This document shows, one piece after another, positions 32,524 to 40,834 of a DNA stretch of 50,146 bases (the stretch's first letter is position 1; every line of letters begins with the position of its first letter). The translations under genes were made by a program, and so were the position numbers. The DNA comes from Pseudomonadota bacterium. GTDB taxonomy: Bacteria; Pseudomonadota; Alphaproteobacteria; Rhizobiales; Xanthobacteraceae. Location of the stretch: positions 1 to 50,146 of the forward strand of contig JAEYAU010000215.1 in the NCBI GenBank assembly GCA_023404705.1, given 5' to 3'. A model generated the notes under the pieces. That model was given only the letters and a program-made list of their open reading frames with translations, was not told the DNA's origin and made no database searches.

Positions 32524-33684
32524 ATGATGCCGATCATCACCAATATCGAAGACCTGCGCCGCATCGCACGGCGCAAGGTGCCGCGCGCGCTGTTCCAGTA
32601 CGTCGACCACGGCTCCTACGACGAGGTCACGATGCGCGCGAACGCGAACGAGCTGCGCGATATCCGTCTGCGCCAGCGCGTGCTGATGGAAACCGCGCCG
32701 GCCTCGCTCGCGACGACGCTGCTCGGCGAGAGCCTGTCGATGCCGGTCGCGATCGCGCCAACCGGGCTCACGGGGCTGCTGCACGGGGACGGCGAGATGC
32801 TGGCCGCGCGCGCCGCCGAAAGCATGGGCACGCGCTACACGCTCTCGACCATGTCGATCTGCACCATCGAGGACGTACGCTCGGCGACCACGCAGCCGTT
32901 CTGGTTTCAGCTCTATGTTTTCCGCGACCGCGACTTCGCGGCCTCGCTGATCGAGCGCGCGAGCGCGGCGGGCTGCTCGGCGCTGTTCGTCACGGTGGAT
33001 CTGCCGACGCGCGGGCAGCGCCATCCGGATCTCAAGAACGGCCTGAGCGTGCCGCCGCGGATCACGCTGCGCAGCGCCTTCGATTTCGCGCGCCGGCCGA
33101 GCTGGGCGATGAAAGTGCTGATGGGCAAGCGCAAGTCGTTCGGCAATGTCGAGCACTTCCTGAAAGGGCGCGCCAATGTGTTCATGGCGGGCGCCTGGGC
33201 GAACGACAATTTCGAGCCGAACCTGACGTGGCGCGACATCGACTGGATCCGCAATCGCTGGCCCGGCAAGCTGGTGCTCAAGGGCGTGACCGACGTTGAG
33301 GATGCGCGCATGGCGGTGTCGGCGGGCGTCGACGGCATCGTGGTGTCGAACCATGGCGGGCGGCAGCTCGACGGCGCGCCCGCCACGATCGCGACGCTGC
33401 CGCGCGTCGCCGATGCGGTCGGCGACCGGCTCGAGGTGTTGTTCGACGGCGGCATCCGCTCGGGGCAGGACGTGCTGAAGGCGCTCGCGCTCGGCGCGCG
33501 CGGCTGCCTGATCGGGCGCGCCTATCTGTACGGGCTGATGGCGATGGGCGAAGCGGGCGTGCGCACCGCGCTCGACGTGATCGCCAAGGAGATGCAGGTG
33601 ACGATGGCGCTCACCGGGGTGCGGGACGTGAACCGGATCTCCAGCGACATTCTGTACGACGTGCCTGAGCAGCGGCCGCACTAG
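32524..33684 (+). CDS. FMN-dependent alpha-hydroxy-acid oxidase/dehydrogenase (LldD-like)
   Basis: A 386-residue TIM-barrel flavoprotein that oxidises L-2-hydroxy acids such as lactate, glycolate or mandelate. Catalytic residues are Lys253 (LVLKGV), His277 and Arg280 in SNHGGRQLDG, with the K-24-H-3-R spacing of glycolate oxidase. FMN-phosphate segments FDGGIRSGQDVLKALALGA and IGRAYLYGL are conserved. A hydrophobic membrane insert is not obvious. The ATG has GGGGAG five bases ahead. Substrate choice among lactate, mandelate and others cannot be set from sequence. Confidence 0.92.
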   Translation: MMPIITNIEDLRRIARRKVPRALFQYVDHGSYDEVTMRANANELRDIRLRQRVLMETAPASLATTLLGESLSMPVAIAPTGLTGLLHGDGEMLAARAAESMGTRYTLSTMSICTIEDVRSATTQPFWFQLYVFRDRDFAASLIERASAAGCSALFVTVDLPTRGQRHPDLKNGLSVPPRITLRSAFDFARRPSWAMKVLMGKRKSFGNVEHFLKGRANVFMAGAWANDNFEPNLTWRDIDWIRNRWPGKLVLKGVTDVEDARMAVSAGVDGIVVSNHGGRQLDGAPATIATLPRVADAVGDRLEVLFDGGIRSGQDVLKALALGARGCLIGRAYLYGLMAMGEAGVRTALDVIAKEMQVTMALTGVRDVNRISSDILYDVPEQRPH

Positions 33685-33763
33685 GGGCGGCGTTTGATTT
33701 CCTCAGTTTTGCGAGACGGTGCTAGAGCACCGTTCAGGCGAGATTCACTTGTCATATCAAAGG

Positions 33764-33809
33764 GGCTCTGATGAAAAATGATGAAGTCCTCATTTTTCAT
33801 CATTGAGCC
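33764..33809. repeat. Long perfect inverted repeat between convergent genes
   Basis: TGATGAAAAATGA (33769-33781) and TCATTTTTCATCA (33790-33802) form a 13-bp perfect stem with an 8-base loop, extended by GGCTC/GAGCC outside. It lies between the convergent lldD-like and uppP genes and may act as a bidirectional terminator. The preceding GCTAGAGCACCGTTCAGG looks like part of an interspersed repeat of this lineage. Confidence 0.75.
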
Positions 33810-33833
33810 GAGGCCCTCGGCGCCTAGCGCGGC

Positions 33834-34637
33834 TCAGTGCACCAGCCCGAGACCGATCAGGCCGAGCGCGCCGATGACGATGCGCCACCAGGCGAACAGC
33901 GAGAAGCCGTGGCTGGACACGTAGTCGAGGAAGGTGCGCACCACGAACCAGGCGGCCGCGAAGGAGACGAGGAAGCCGACGATGACGATGAGCATGTTGT
34001 GGCCCGTCATCTGCCCCGCGTTCTTGTAGAGGTCGTAGGCGAAGGCGCCCGCCATGGTCGGGATCGCGAGGAAGAACGAGAACTCGGCGGCCGAGCGCTT
34101 GTCGGCGCCGAACAGCAGCGCCGAGACGATGGTCGCGCCCGAGCGCGACACGCCGGGGATCATCGCGACGCATTGCGCGAGGCCGATACCGAGATACATC
34201 GGCAGCGAGAACGTGGTGGCGTCGGTGTAGCGCGGCTTGAGCGGCAGGCGGTCGACCCATAGCAGGATGCCGCCGCCGATGATCAGCGAGGTGCAGACGA
34301 TCCACGGATTGAACAGCACGCCCTTGATGAAGCCGTGCAGCGCGGCGCCGATGATGGCGGCCGGCAGGAAGGCGATCAGCACGCCGATGATGAAGCGCCG
34401 CGCGGCCGGATCGCTGAGCGCGCGGATCGCGATGTTCAGGAGGCGCCCGAAATAGACCGAGAGGATCGCAAGGATCGCGCCGAGCTGGATCAGCACCACG
34501 AAGGTCTTGCCGAACTGGTCGTCGTCGAAGCCGAAGAAGTGCTCCAGCAGCAGCAGATGGCCGGTGGACGAGACGGGCAGGAATTCGGTGAGGCCCTCGA
34601 CGATGCCGAGCACCATGGCCTTGAACAGATCGAGCAT
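33834..34637 (-). CDS. uppP: Undecaprenyl-diphosphatase
   Basis: A 267-residue inner-membrane enzyme (BacA/UppP type) that dephosphorylates undecaprenyl pyrophosphate to recycle the lipid carrier for peptidoglycan and O-antigen; overproduction gives bacitracin resistance. The two catalytic motifs are clear: EGLTEFLPVSSTGHLLL near residue 14 and GVSRSGATI near 160. About eight hydrophobic segments are visible. The ATG at 34637 is preceded by GGAG. It converges with the alpha-hydroxy-acid oxidase gene. Confidence 0.97.
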   Translation of the reverse strand: MLDLFKAMVLGIVEGLTEFLPVSSTGHLLLLEHFFGFDDDQFGKTFVVLIQLGAILAILSVYFGRLLNIAIRALSDPAARRFIIGVLIAFLPAAIIGAALHGFIKGVLFNPWIVCTSLIIGGGILLWVDRLPLKPRYTDATTFSLPMYLGIGLAQCVAMIPGVSRSGATIVSALLFGADKRSAAEFSFFLAIPTMAGAFAYDLYKNAGQMTGHNMLIVIVGFLVSFAAAWFVVRTFLDYVSSHGFSLFAWWRIVIGALGLIGLGLVH

Positions 34638-34879
34638 CGGAGAGCTCCGGGGGAGAGAGGCACGCTTGTGCCCGATGACGCAGGGAAGAGCAACGGCAGG
34701 ACCCGCGGTCTGAATGGGGATTTTGGCCGGCTTCGGGCGAACACTTTTGTTGGCGCATGGCCTTCAGGCCGGCGCCTCACCTTGACCACATAGCAAGCCG
34801 AGGTTGTCGGGACCGCCCGGCCCTTCTATAGCTCCCTTGCGAAGCCCCCAGAATCGGGAGCGCGTTACCCCCAGGTGCG

Positions 34880-35572
34880 ATGATCACGCTGTTTCACCAC
34901 TCCTTCTGCCCGCATTCGCGCTTCATTCGGCTTGCGCTCGCCGAATACGGCATCAATCCGCGGCTCGTGGAGGAGCGCGTGTGGGAGCGGCGCGAGACCT
35001 TCCTCTCGCTCAACCCGGAGGGCCGGACGCCCGTGCTGGTCGAGGAGGGACATCCCGCAGTCCCGGGGGCCGAGATCATCGCGGAATATCTCGACGAGAC
35101 GCGCGGGGCGGAGCTGACAGACCGCCGCCTGCTGCCGGTCGAGCCCGACCAGCGCATCGAGGTGCGCCGGCTCTGCCGCTGGTTCCACGAAAAATTCTTC
35201 AACGAGGTGACCGAGCTGCTGGTCACCGAGAAGGTCTACAAGCGGCAGATGAGCCCGGAGGAAGGCGGCGGCCCGCCCGACACGGCCTCGATCCGTGCGG
35301 CGCGCCACAACATCCGCTATCATCTCGCCTATATCGGCTGGCTCCTGCGGACGCGGAGCTACTTGGCGGGCGATCAGCTCACCTATGCGGACTTCGCGGC
35401 GGCCGCGCATCTCTCGGCCGCCGATTATCTGGGCGACGTGCCGTGGGACGAGGATGAGGGCGCCAAGGTCTGGTATTCGCGCGTGAAGTCGCGCCCCTCG
35501 TTCCGCAGTATCCTGAGCGACACGCTGGCCGGTACGCCGCCGTCGGAGACTTACGCGGATCTGGACTTCTGA
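34880..35572 (+). CDS. Glutathione S-transferase family protein
   Basis: A 230-residue cytosolic GST-fold protein. The N-terminal thioredoxin-like domain (about 1-80) begins MITLFHHSFCPHSRFIRLAL and has the cis-proline and the PGAEIIAEYLDET glutathione site. The C-terminal helical domain has the YLAGDQLTYADFAAAAHLSA N-capping box. The specific substrate is unknown. It ends three bases before the queG reading frame and is likely cotranscribed with it. Confidence 0.93.
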   Translation: MITLFHHSFCPHSRFIRLALAEYGINPRLVEERVWERRETFLSLNPEGRTPVLVEEGHPAVPGAEIIAEYLDETRGAELTDRRLLPVEPDQRIEVRRLCRWFHEKFFNEVTELLVTEKVYKRQMSPEEGGGPPDTASIRAARHNIRYHLAYIGWLLRTRSYLAGDQLTYADFAAAAHLSAADYLGDVPWDEDEGAKVWYSRVKSRPSFRSILSDTLAGTPPSETYADLDF

Positions 35573-35575
35573 GCC

Positions 35576-36751
35576 TTGGAGCAGACGACTGCAGAACTCG
35601 TGAGACCCGGCACGGGCGAGGACCGCGCCAGGGATTCCGAGTCGCTGAAGGCGCGACTGATCGCCGAAGCACGGGCGCTGGGCTTCGATGCGATCGGCGT
35701 GACGCGCGCCGACGCCATCCCTGAGGCACGCGCACGGTTCGAGCAATTCATCGCCGAGGGCCGGCACGGCGACATGGCCTGGCTCGCCGATCAACGGCGC
35801 GTGGCACCGCAGGCGCTGTGGCCCGAGGTGCGCTCGGTCGTGATGCTCGGGCTCAACTACGGACCCGACGAGCCCGATCCGCTCGCGCGCCTCGCACAGC
35901 GCGACCGCGCGACCATCTCGGTCTATGCGCAGGGCGACGACTATCACGAGCTCATCAAGAAGCGGCTCAAGGTGCTGGCGCGCTGGCTGGTCGCGGAGGC
36001 GGGTGGCGACGTCAAGGTGTTCGTCGATACCGCGGCCGTGATGGAGAAGCCGCTCGCGGCCAGCGCGGGGCTCGGCTGGCAGGGCAAGCACACGAACCTC
36101 GTCTCGCGCGAGCTCGGCGCGTGGCTCTTCCTGGGTGCGATCTTCACGACGCTGGAGCTGTCCGCCGATGCGGCCGAGAGCGACCGCTGCGGCACCTGCC
36201 GCGCCTGCCTCGACATCTGCCCGACCGCGGCCTTCCCGGCGCCCTATCGGCTCGATGCGCGGCGCTGCATCTCGTATCTCACGATCGAGCACAAAGGCCC
36301 GATCCCGCGCGAGCTGCGCGCGCGCATGGGCAACCGCATCTATGGCTGCGACGACTGCCTCGCGGTGTGCCCCTGGAACAAGTTCGCGCAACAGGGCCGC
36401 GAAGCGAAGCTCGCGGCGCGCGAAGCGCTGCGCGCGCCGAAGCTCGCCGAGCTCACGCACCTCGACGACGCAGCCTTCCGCGCGCTCTTCGCGAAGTCGC
36501 CCGTGAAGCGCACCGGCCGCGACCGCTTCGTGCGCAACGTGCTGATCGCGATCGGCAACTCGGGCGATGCGACGCTCGCCGCAGAGGCGGAGCGGCTGCT
36601 GGACGATGCCTCACCGCTGGTGCGCGGCGCCGCCGTGTGGGCGCTAGGGCGGCTGGATGCGGGGCGGTTCAATGCGCTGGCGCATGCGCGGCGCGTGACC
36701 GAGAGCGATGCGGAGGTGCGCGCGGAATGGTGTCAGCCGGCCGCGGCTTGA
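35576..36751 (+). CDS. queG: Epoxyqueuosine reductase
   Basis: A 391-residue cobalamin-dependent iron-sulfur enzyme that makes queuosine from epoxyqueuosine in tRNA wobble positions. Two [4Fe-4S] clusters are implied by Cys205, 208, 211 and 215 (CGTCRACLDICP), Cys231, and Cys258, 261 and 265 (CDDCLAVCPWNKF). The cobalamin/substrate domain has FVDTAAVMEKPLA with a likely catalytic Asp151, and a HEAT-like tail follows. The start is TTG at 35576, three bases after the GST stop; a GTG at 35600 would drop 8 residues and is also possible. Confidence 0.94.
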   Translation: MEQTTAELVRPGTGEDRARDSESLKARLIAEARALGFDAIGVTRADAIPEARARFEQFIAEGRHGDMAWLADQRRVAPQALWPEVRSVVMLGLNYGPDEPDPLARLAQRDRATISVYAQGDDYHELIKKRLKVLARWLVAEAGGDVKVFVDTAAVMEKPLAASAGLGWQGKHTNLVSRELGAWLFLGAIFTTLELSADAAESDRCGTCRACLDICPTAAFPAPYRLDARRCISYLTIEHKGPIPRELRARMGNRIYGCDDCLAVCPWNKFAQQGREAKLAAREALRAPKLAELTHLDDAAFRALFAKSPVKRTGRDRFVRNVLIAIGNSGDATLAAEAERLLDDASPLVRGAAVWALGRLDAGRFNALAHARRVTESDAEVRAEWCQPAAA

Positions 36752-36767
36752 TGACGGTAGCCGCGGC

Positions 36768-37361
36768 CTACTGCACGATCACCGTCGTGCCGACCGGCAC
36801 CCGCTTGTAGAGATCTGCGACGTCCGGGTTTCTCATCCGGAAGCATCCGGAGGATTCGGCCTCGCCGACCGAGTCCGCATCGGGGGAGCCGTGGATGCGG
36901 TAGAGGGTGCTGCCGAGATACATCGCGTGGGTGCCGAGCGGATTGTCCGGATCGCCGCCCTTCATGCGCGGGGGCACATCCTTTTGCCGTGCGCGCATCT
37001 CGGCCGGCGCGGTCCAATCGGGATTTTCCTTCTTCGCGGTGATCTTGTGCGTGCCCTTCCACTGGAAACCGGTGCGGCCGACACCGATGCCGTAGCGCAG
37101 CGCCGAGCCGTTTCCTTGAACCAGATAGAGCCGCCGCTCCGCGGTATTGATGACGATGGTGCCGGGCGCATACTTGCTTGGATAAGGCACGGTGGTGCGG
37201 CCGAAGTCGGTGCCGTCGAAGCCGAAGACGTTGTAGATGCCCTTCTTCGAGGCGCCGCCGCGCAGCAACTCTTGCCGCTCGTCGGACTGGGCTTGCGCGA
37301 AAGTGACGGAGAAAAGCAGGGCCGCGATCGCAGCCACGGTCGCGATATGACGTGTCGGCAC
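36768..37361 (-). CDS. L,D-transpeptidase (YkuD domain)
   Basis: A 197-residue exported enzyme that makes 3-3 cross-links in peptidoglycan or ties proteins to it. The signal peptide (HIATVAAIAALLFSVTFAQA) precedes a YkuD domain at about 67-197. The catalytic motif shows His157 (YRIHGSP) and Cys173 in SSGCFRMRN. The start is GTG at 37361 (VPTRHIATV). It converges with queG, with 16 bases between. Rhizobiales carry many paralogues; the exact target is unknown. Confidence 0.92.
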   Translation of the reverse strand: MPTRHIATVAAIAALLFSVTFAQAQSDERQELLRGGASKKGIYNVFGFDGTDFGRTTVPYPSKYAPGTIVINTAERRLYLVQGNGSALRYGIGVGRTGFQWKGTHKITAKKENPDWTAPAEMRARQKDVPPRMKGGDPDNPLGTHAMYLGSTLYRIHGSPDADSVGEAESSGCFRMRNPDVADLYKRVPVGTTVIVQ

Positions 37362-37459
37362 GAGCTCTGTCCCTCAGGCGGTGAATGATGCGGCGCCGAC
37401 AAGCTACGGTCTCTCCCGTGCGAAGGCAATAAAATGCCGGGAGGACGGATGAGAATGCG

Positions 37460-38077
37460 TCAGGCGAACTGCGCGTCGATGCGGGCGCGGTCGTAATCCA
37501 GGATCCATTCGCCGAACTGGGCATGGAGCGCGCGCAGCGGGGCGGGATCGGGCGCGACGATGTCCATGCCGCGGTCGTCGTAGGGGTAGGCGACGAGGCG
37601 GCGCTCGAAGTCGAGCACATAGGCATCGACGCGCGCGGTCGGCGTCACGCCGAGATCGTGGGACAGCGCGGCCCAGAGCGCGGCGTGGACGTCCGCACCG
37701 CCGCTCTGCGTCTTGAAGGCGATGCGCGTCACCTGACGCTCGCGCGCGGCCTCGTACTCGTCGCGGCGCTGATAGCGTTTCGGTGGCGTGAGGCCGCAGG
37801 CCGCAAGCGGCGCCAGCAGCTGTGCAACAGGTTCGCGCGGCGCCGCGCAGGGCAACGCGAGGTCGAGCCAGACGGGACGGCCGGTACCGAAAGCGGCGTC
37901 GAGCAAGGGGACGGCGCGCTGGAGGGCGCGGGAGAACTTTTGGGTGCGCGTGCCGCCGTCCTGGCTCAGCTCGAAGCGCAGGCCGGCCGGCGCGGCATAG
38001 AACAGCGCGCCGCGATCGAGCGGCACGCCGAGCTCTTCGGCGCAGCGGCGGTCGATGTCGTAGGTGTCGGCGCTCAC
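37460..38077 (-). CDS. DUF3885-like protein
   Basis: A 205-residue protein whose C-terminus (RLVAYPYDDRGMDIVAP and WILDYDRARIDAQF) fits the DUF3885 pattern known from Bacillus proteins. The N-terminal half has LFYAAPAGLRFELSQ and a WLDLALPCAAP stretch. Function is unknown. The GTG start at 38077 overlaps the stop of the upstream racemase-fold gene by four bases (GTGA); a longer in-frame reading to 38572 is only antisense to or out of frame with that gene. The coupling suggests a joint role with the upstream enzyme. Confidence 0.75.
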   Translation of the reverse strand: MSADTYDIDRRCAEELGVPLDRGALFYAAPAGLRFELSQDGGTRTQKFSRALQRAVPLLDAAFGTGRPVWLDLALPCAAPREPVAQLLAPLAACGLTPPKRYQRRDEYEAARERQVTRIAFKTQSGGADVHAALWAALSHDLGVTPTARVDAYVLDFERRLVAYPYDDRGMDIVAPDPAPLRALHAQFGEWILDYDRARIDAQFA

Positions 38078-38814
38078 GGATTCGATCCAAGACGCGGATC
38101 GCTGAACAGGCGGCCCCATCTCGCGAGCGCGGACGGATCGACCTTCGCGATGAGCAGGCTCTTCCACAGCGCGGTGGCGATCGAATCGTAGACCGGGATG
38201 CCGGTCTCGGCTTCCAGCTCCGCCGCGAGGGAAGCGCCGTCCATGTTGGTGCAGACGATCGCGATCGCGTCGGGCTTGTCGGCCGCGACAGCGCGCGCCA
38301 TGTCGGCGATGGTCGCGCGTGAGACATTGGCGAAGGAGAAGTTGTCCCGCAGGCCGGCGTGGCGCTCGCCCGCGCAGGCAAAGCCTTCGGCCGCGTAGGT
38401 CGCGACGATGCGTTCCTGCACGTCGTCCGTATAGGGCGTGACGAAGCCGAGGCGCGTGACGCCGGTGCGGCGGAAGATCTCGCGGAAGGCGAGCACCGAG
38501 GTGCAGGCCGCGATGCGGGTCGCGCTCTCGATGCGGCTCACCAGCCGCTCGTCGGACGGGAAGCCGAGCCACGAGGCGGAGGTGCCGTTCCAGGCGATGA
38601 CATCGACCTTGGCCTGGGCGAGCAGCTCGGCGGCGCGCAGGATCGTGGTGTCGTCGAACTGGGCGAGCGCTTTCTGGTTCAAGGCGATCTCGGTCACCTC
38701 GAAACGCGAGAAGTGCACCGTGACATCGGTGAGGTCCGCGACCATCGCGGTGGTGACGGGCTCGAGCACCGTGTTGGACGACGGTGTCAACATGCCGAGA
38801 CGAACACGGGCCAC
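38074..38814 (-). CDS. Asp/Glu racemase-superfamily enzyme (maleate isomerase / arylmalonate decarboxylase-like)
   Basis: A 246-residue enzyme of the superfamily that holds maleate cis-trans isomerase, hydantoin racemase and arylmalonate decarboxylase. The opening RLGMLTPSSNTVLEPV is typical of the maleate isomerase/AMDase branch. The first catalytic cysteine is missing: the position reads AWNGTSAS (Gly77). The second is present as Cys188 in IVCTNMDG. A Gly plus one Cys is the arrangement of arylmalonate decarboxylase. I chose the GTG at 38814, seven bases after AAGGA; an ATG at 38853 gives 13 more residues. It is coupled to the DUF3885-like gene. Confidence 0.82.
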   Translation of the reverse strand: MARVRLGMLTPSSNTVLEPVTTAMVADLTDVTVHFSRFEVTEIALNQKALAQFDDTTILRAAELLAQAKVDVIAWNGTSASWLGFPSDERLVSRIESATRIAACTSVLAFREIFRRTGVTRLGFVTPYTDDVQERIVATYAAEGFACAGERHAGLRDNFSFANVSRATIADMARAVAADKPDAIAIVCTNMDGASLAAELEAETGIPVYDSIATALWKSLLIAKVDPSALARWGRLFSDPRLGSNP

Positions 38815-38941
38815 GATGGGTTCCTTCTGGCGGCGCTCGCCGCCGCGAGTCATTGTAAAGCGGTGAGGACGCGAAGCGGGGCGCGGCTCGCGATTTTTGA
38901 CGGCCGGACGAACAAGGTCAACGGCGCACGCGGTACACGGA

Positions 38942-39835
38942 ATGCCCACATTGTTCTGCTTCGGCCTCGGCTACTCGGCCGAACACTACATCGCGGAGTA
39001 CGGCGCCCGGTTCGCGCGCATCGCCGGCACGGTGCGCAGCATCGAGAAGGCGGCGGCGCTGGCGCCCGAGGGACCGGGCCGGCGCAGCATCACGGCCTTC
39101 GCGTTCGAGGGCAGCACCGCGGCGGCCGGCATCGAGCCGCTGCTGGCGGAAAGCCAGGCGCTGCTGATCTCGGTGCCGCCGGGCCCCGCGGGCGATCCGG
39201 TGCTGAACCTCTTCGCCGACGTGATCGCGAGTTCGCGGATCGAGAGCATCGTCTATCTCTCGACGGTCGGCGTCTATGGCGATCACGGCGGCGCCTGGGT
39301 GGACGAGGAGACGGCGTGCGTGCCGGTCTCGGAGCGCAGCCGAGAGCGGCTCGCGGCCGAGCAGGACTGGCAGGCGCTGGGGGCACGCAGCCGCAAGCCG
39401 GTCGCGATCCTGCGCCTCGCCGGCATCTACGGGCCGGGACAGAACGCCTTCGTGCAGCTCGCCAAGGGCACGGCGCGGCGGCTCGACAAGCCCGGGCAGG
39501 TGTTCAACCGCATCCACGTGGCCGACATCGCACAGGCAATCGAAGCGGCGTTCCAGCGCCGCGCCGACGGCATCTTCAACGTGACGGATGACGCGCCGAC
39601 CGCGTCGAGCGAGCCGATCGAGTTCGCGGCTGCGCTCGCGGGCGTGCCGGAGCCGCCGTCGATTCGGTTCGCGGAAGCCGCCAAGACCATGACGCCGATG
39701 GCGCTCTCATTCTACGCGGAGTGCAAGCGCGTGCGGAACCTGAAGCTCAAGCGCGAGCTCGGCGTCAACCTGCGTTACCCGACCTATCGCGAGGGACTGC
39801 TGGCGCTGTTCGAGACGGAAGGCGCGGCTGTGTAG
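38942..39835 (+). CDS. NAD-dependent epimerase/dehydratase-family (SDR) protein
   Basis: A 297-residue extended SDR resembling E. coli YeeZ. The nucleotide-binding motif is FGLGYSAEHY, a variant of GxGxxG. The active-site strand reads VYLSTVGVYGDHGG; the usual YxxxK tyrosine and lysine are not evident and SERSRERLAAEQ sits there instead, as in YeeZ-like members. The ILRLAGIYGPGQN segment is conserved. The ATG at 38942 starts where similarity begins. It is divergent from the racemase-fold gene across 127 bases. The substrate is unknown. Confidence 0.85.
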   Translation: MPTLFCFGLGYSAEHYIAEYGARFARIAGTVRSIEKAAALAPEGPGRRSITAFAFEGSTAAAGIEPLLAESQALLISVPPGPAGDPVLNLFADVIASSRIESIVYLSTVGVYGDHGGAWVDEETACVPVSERSRERLAAEQDWQALGARSRKPVAILRLAGIYGPGQNAFVQLAKGTARRLDKPGQVFNRIHVADIAQAIEAAFQRRADGIFNVTDDAPTASSEPIEFAAALAGVPEPPSIRFAEAAKTMTPMALSFYAECKRVRNLKLKRELGVNLRYPTYREGLLALFETEGAAV

Positions 39836-39840
39836 ATATC

Positions 39841-39923
39841 CGTTCGTCCGCGCGAAAGCGGGGACCCAGAGTGGCAAACTCTGAACTGGTGGCCCTGGGT
39901 CCCCGCGTGCGCGGGGACGAACG
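39841..39923. repeat. Inverted pair of CGTCCCCGCGAAAGCGGGGACCCAG-type elements
   Basis: The left unit starts CGTTCGTCC at 39841 and runs into a CGCGAAAGCG hairpin. The right unit, in opposite orientation, ends GGACGAACG at 39923. The unit occurs again at 42030. An AGAGT/ACTCT hairpin lies between them. It sits in the 98-base gap of two convergent genes and probably ends both transcripts. Confidence 0.85.
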
Positions 39924-39933
39924 GAGTGTGCGT

Positions 39934-40707
39934 CTAGTCCAACTCCGCGATCACCTGAACGAGCCGCTCGATGTCCTCGGGGCGCGAGAGGCGGTGGTCG
40001 CCGTCCTTGACCAGTGTGAGCACCACGTCGTCCTGGGCGATGCGCGAGACGAGCTCGACGGCGTGGGTCCAGGGCACGTCGGGGTCCTGCACGCCCTGCA
40101 GGATGCGCACCGGGCAGCCGGTCTCGATCAGGCCGCCGAGCAGCAGATGCTCGCGGCCCTCCTGGATGAGCTTGCGCGTGATCACATAGGGCTCGTCGGA
40201 ATATTGCGAGGGACGCGCCCAGGCGCCCTTCTCCTCGATGACGCGGCGCACGTCGGGCGGAAACTGGCGCCACATCAGCACGTCGGTGAAGTCGACCGCG
40301 GGTGCGATCAGCACGAGGCCCGCCAACGACGCCTTGGTGGCGCGCTGGCGCAACTCACGCGCGAGGAGCAGCGCGAGCCAGCCCCCCATGGAGGAGCCGA
40401 CCACGATCTGCGGACCCTCGCAGCAGGCCTCGAACACGGCGCGGGCCTCCTCGAGCCAGCGGCCGATGGTGCCCTCGGCGAAATCGCCCTCGGACGCGCC
40501 GTGGCCCGAATAGTCGAAACGCACGCAGGAGCGCCCGCGCTCGCGCGCCCAGGCCGCCAGCGCCTCGATCTTGGTGCCGCGCATGTCGGACTTGAAGCCC
40601 GAGAGCCAGAACAGGCCGGGCGCGCCGCCCGGCTCCTGCAGGATCGCGATGCGGCGGCTGTCCGCGCCGCTGCCGACGTTAAGAAATTTGGGGGTAAACT
40701 CGGTCAT
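39934..40707 (-). CDS. Alpha/beta hydrolase
   Basis: A 257-residue alpha/beta-hydrolase-fold protein. The nucleophile elbow is GSSMGG with Ser106, the oxyanion strand is LFWLSGFKSDM, and a FDYSGHGASEG segment follows as in palmitoyl-thioesterase ABHD10-like hydrolases. The acid and base are likely Asp in VQDPDVPW and His in KDGDHRLSRPED. The ATG at 40707 (MTEFTPKFLN) is the natural start; the frame is open upstream, antisense to the glycosyltransferase gene. It is divergent from that gene. The substrate is unknown. Confidence 0.9.
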   Translation of the reverse strand: MTEFTPKFLNVGSGADSRRIAILQEPGGAPGLFWLSGFKSDMRGTKIEALAAWARERGRSCVRFDYSGHGASEGDFAEGTIGRWLEEARAVFEACCEGPQIVVGSSMGGWLALLLARELRQRATKASLAGLVLIAPAVDFTDVLMWRQFPPDVRRVIEEKGAWARPSQYSDEPYVITRKLIQEGREHLLLGGLIETGCPVRILQGVQDPDVPWTHAVELVSRIAQDDVVLTLVKDGDHRLSRPEDIERLVQVIAELD

Positions 40708-40834
40708 GGACGGGTCCGGCAGGCTGTGCCCCACGCGCGGGCGCGGCCATGATGGCCCGGCAGCGAGGGGATCGGGTCTTGCAGATCGGCTCGAGAGCTC
40801 TTTTGCGCTTCGCGGCGCGCGGCCGCAACCGGCC

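Noticed and set aside
38078..38572. Upstream extension of the DUF3885-like gene
   Set aside because: It overlaps the racemase-fold gene out of frame and reads as Arg/His-rich shadow; the GTG at 38077 with a GTGA overlap explains the start.
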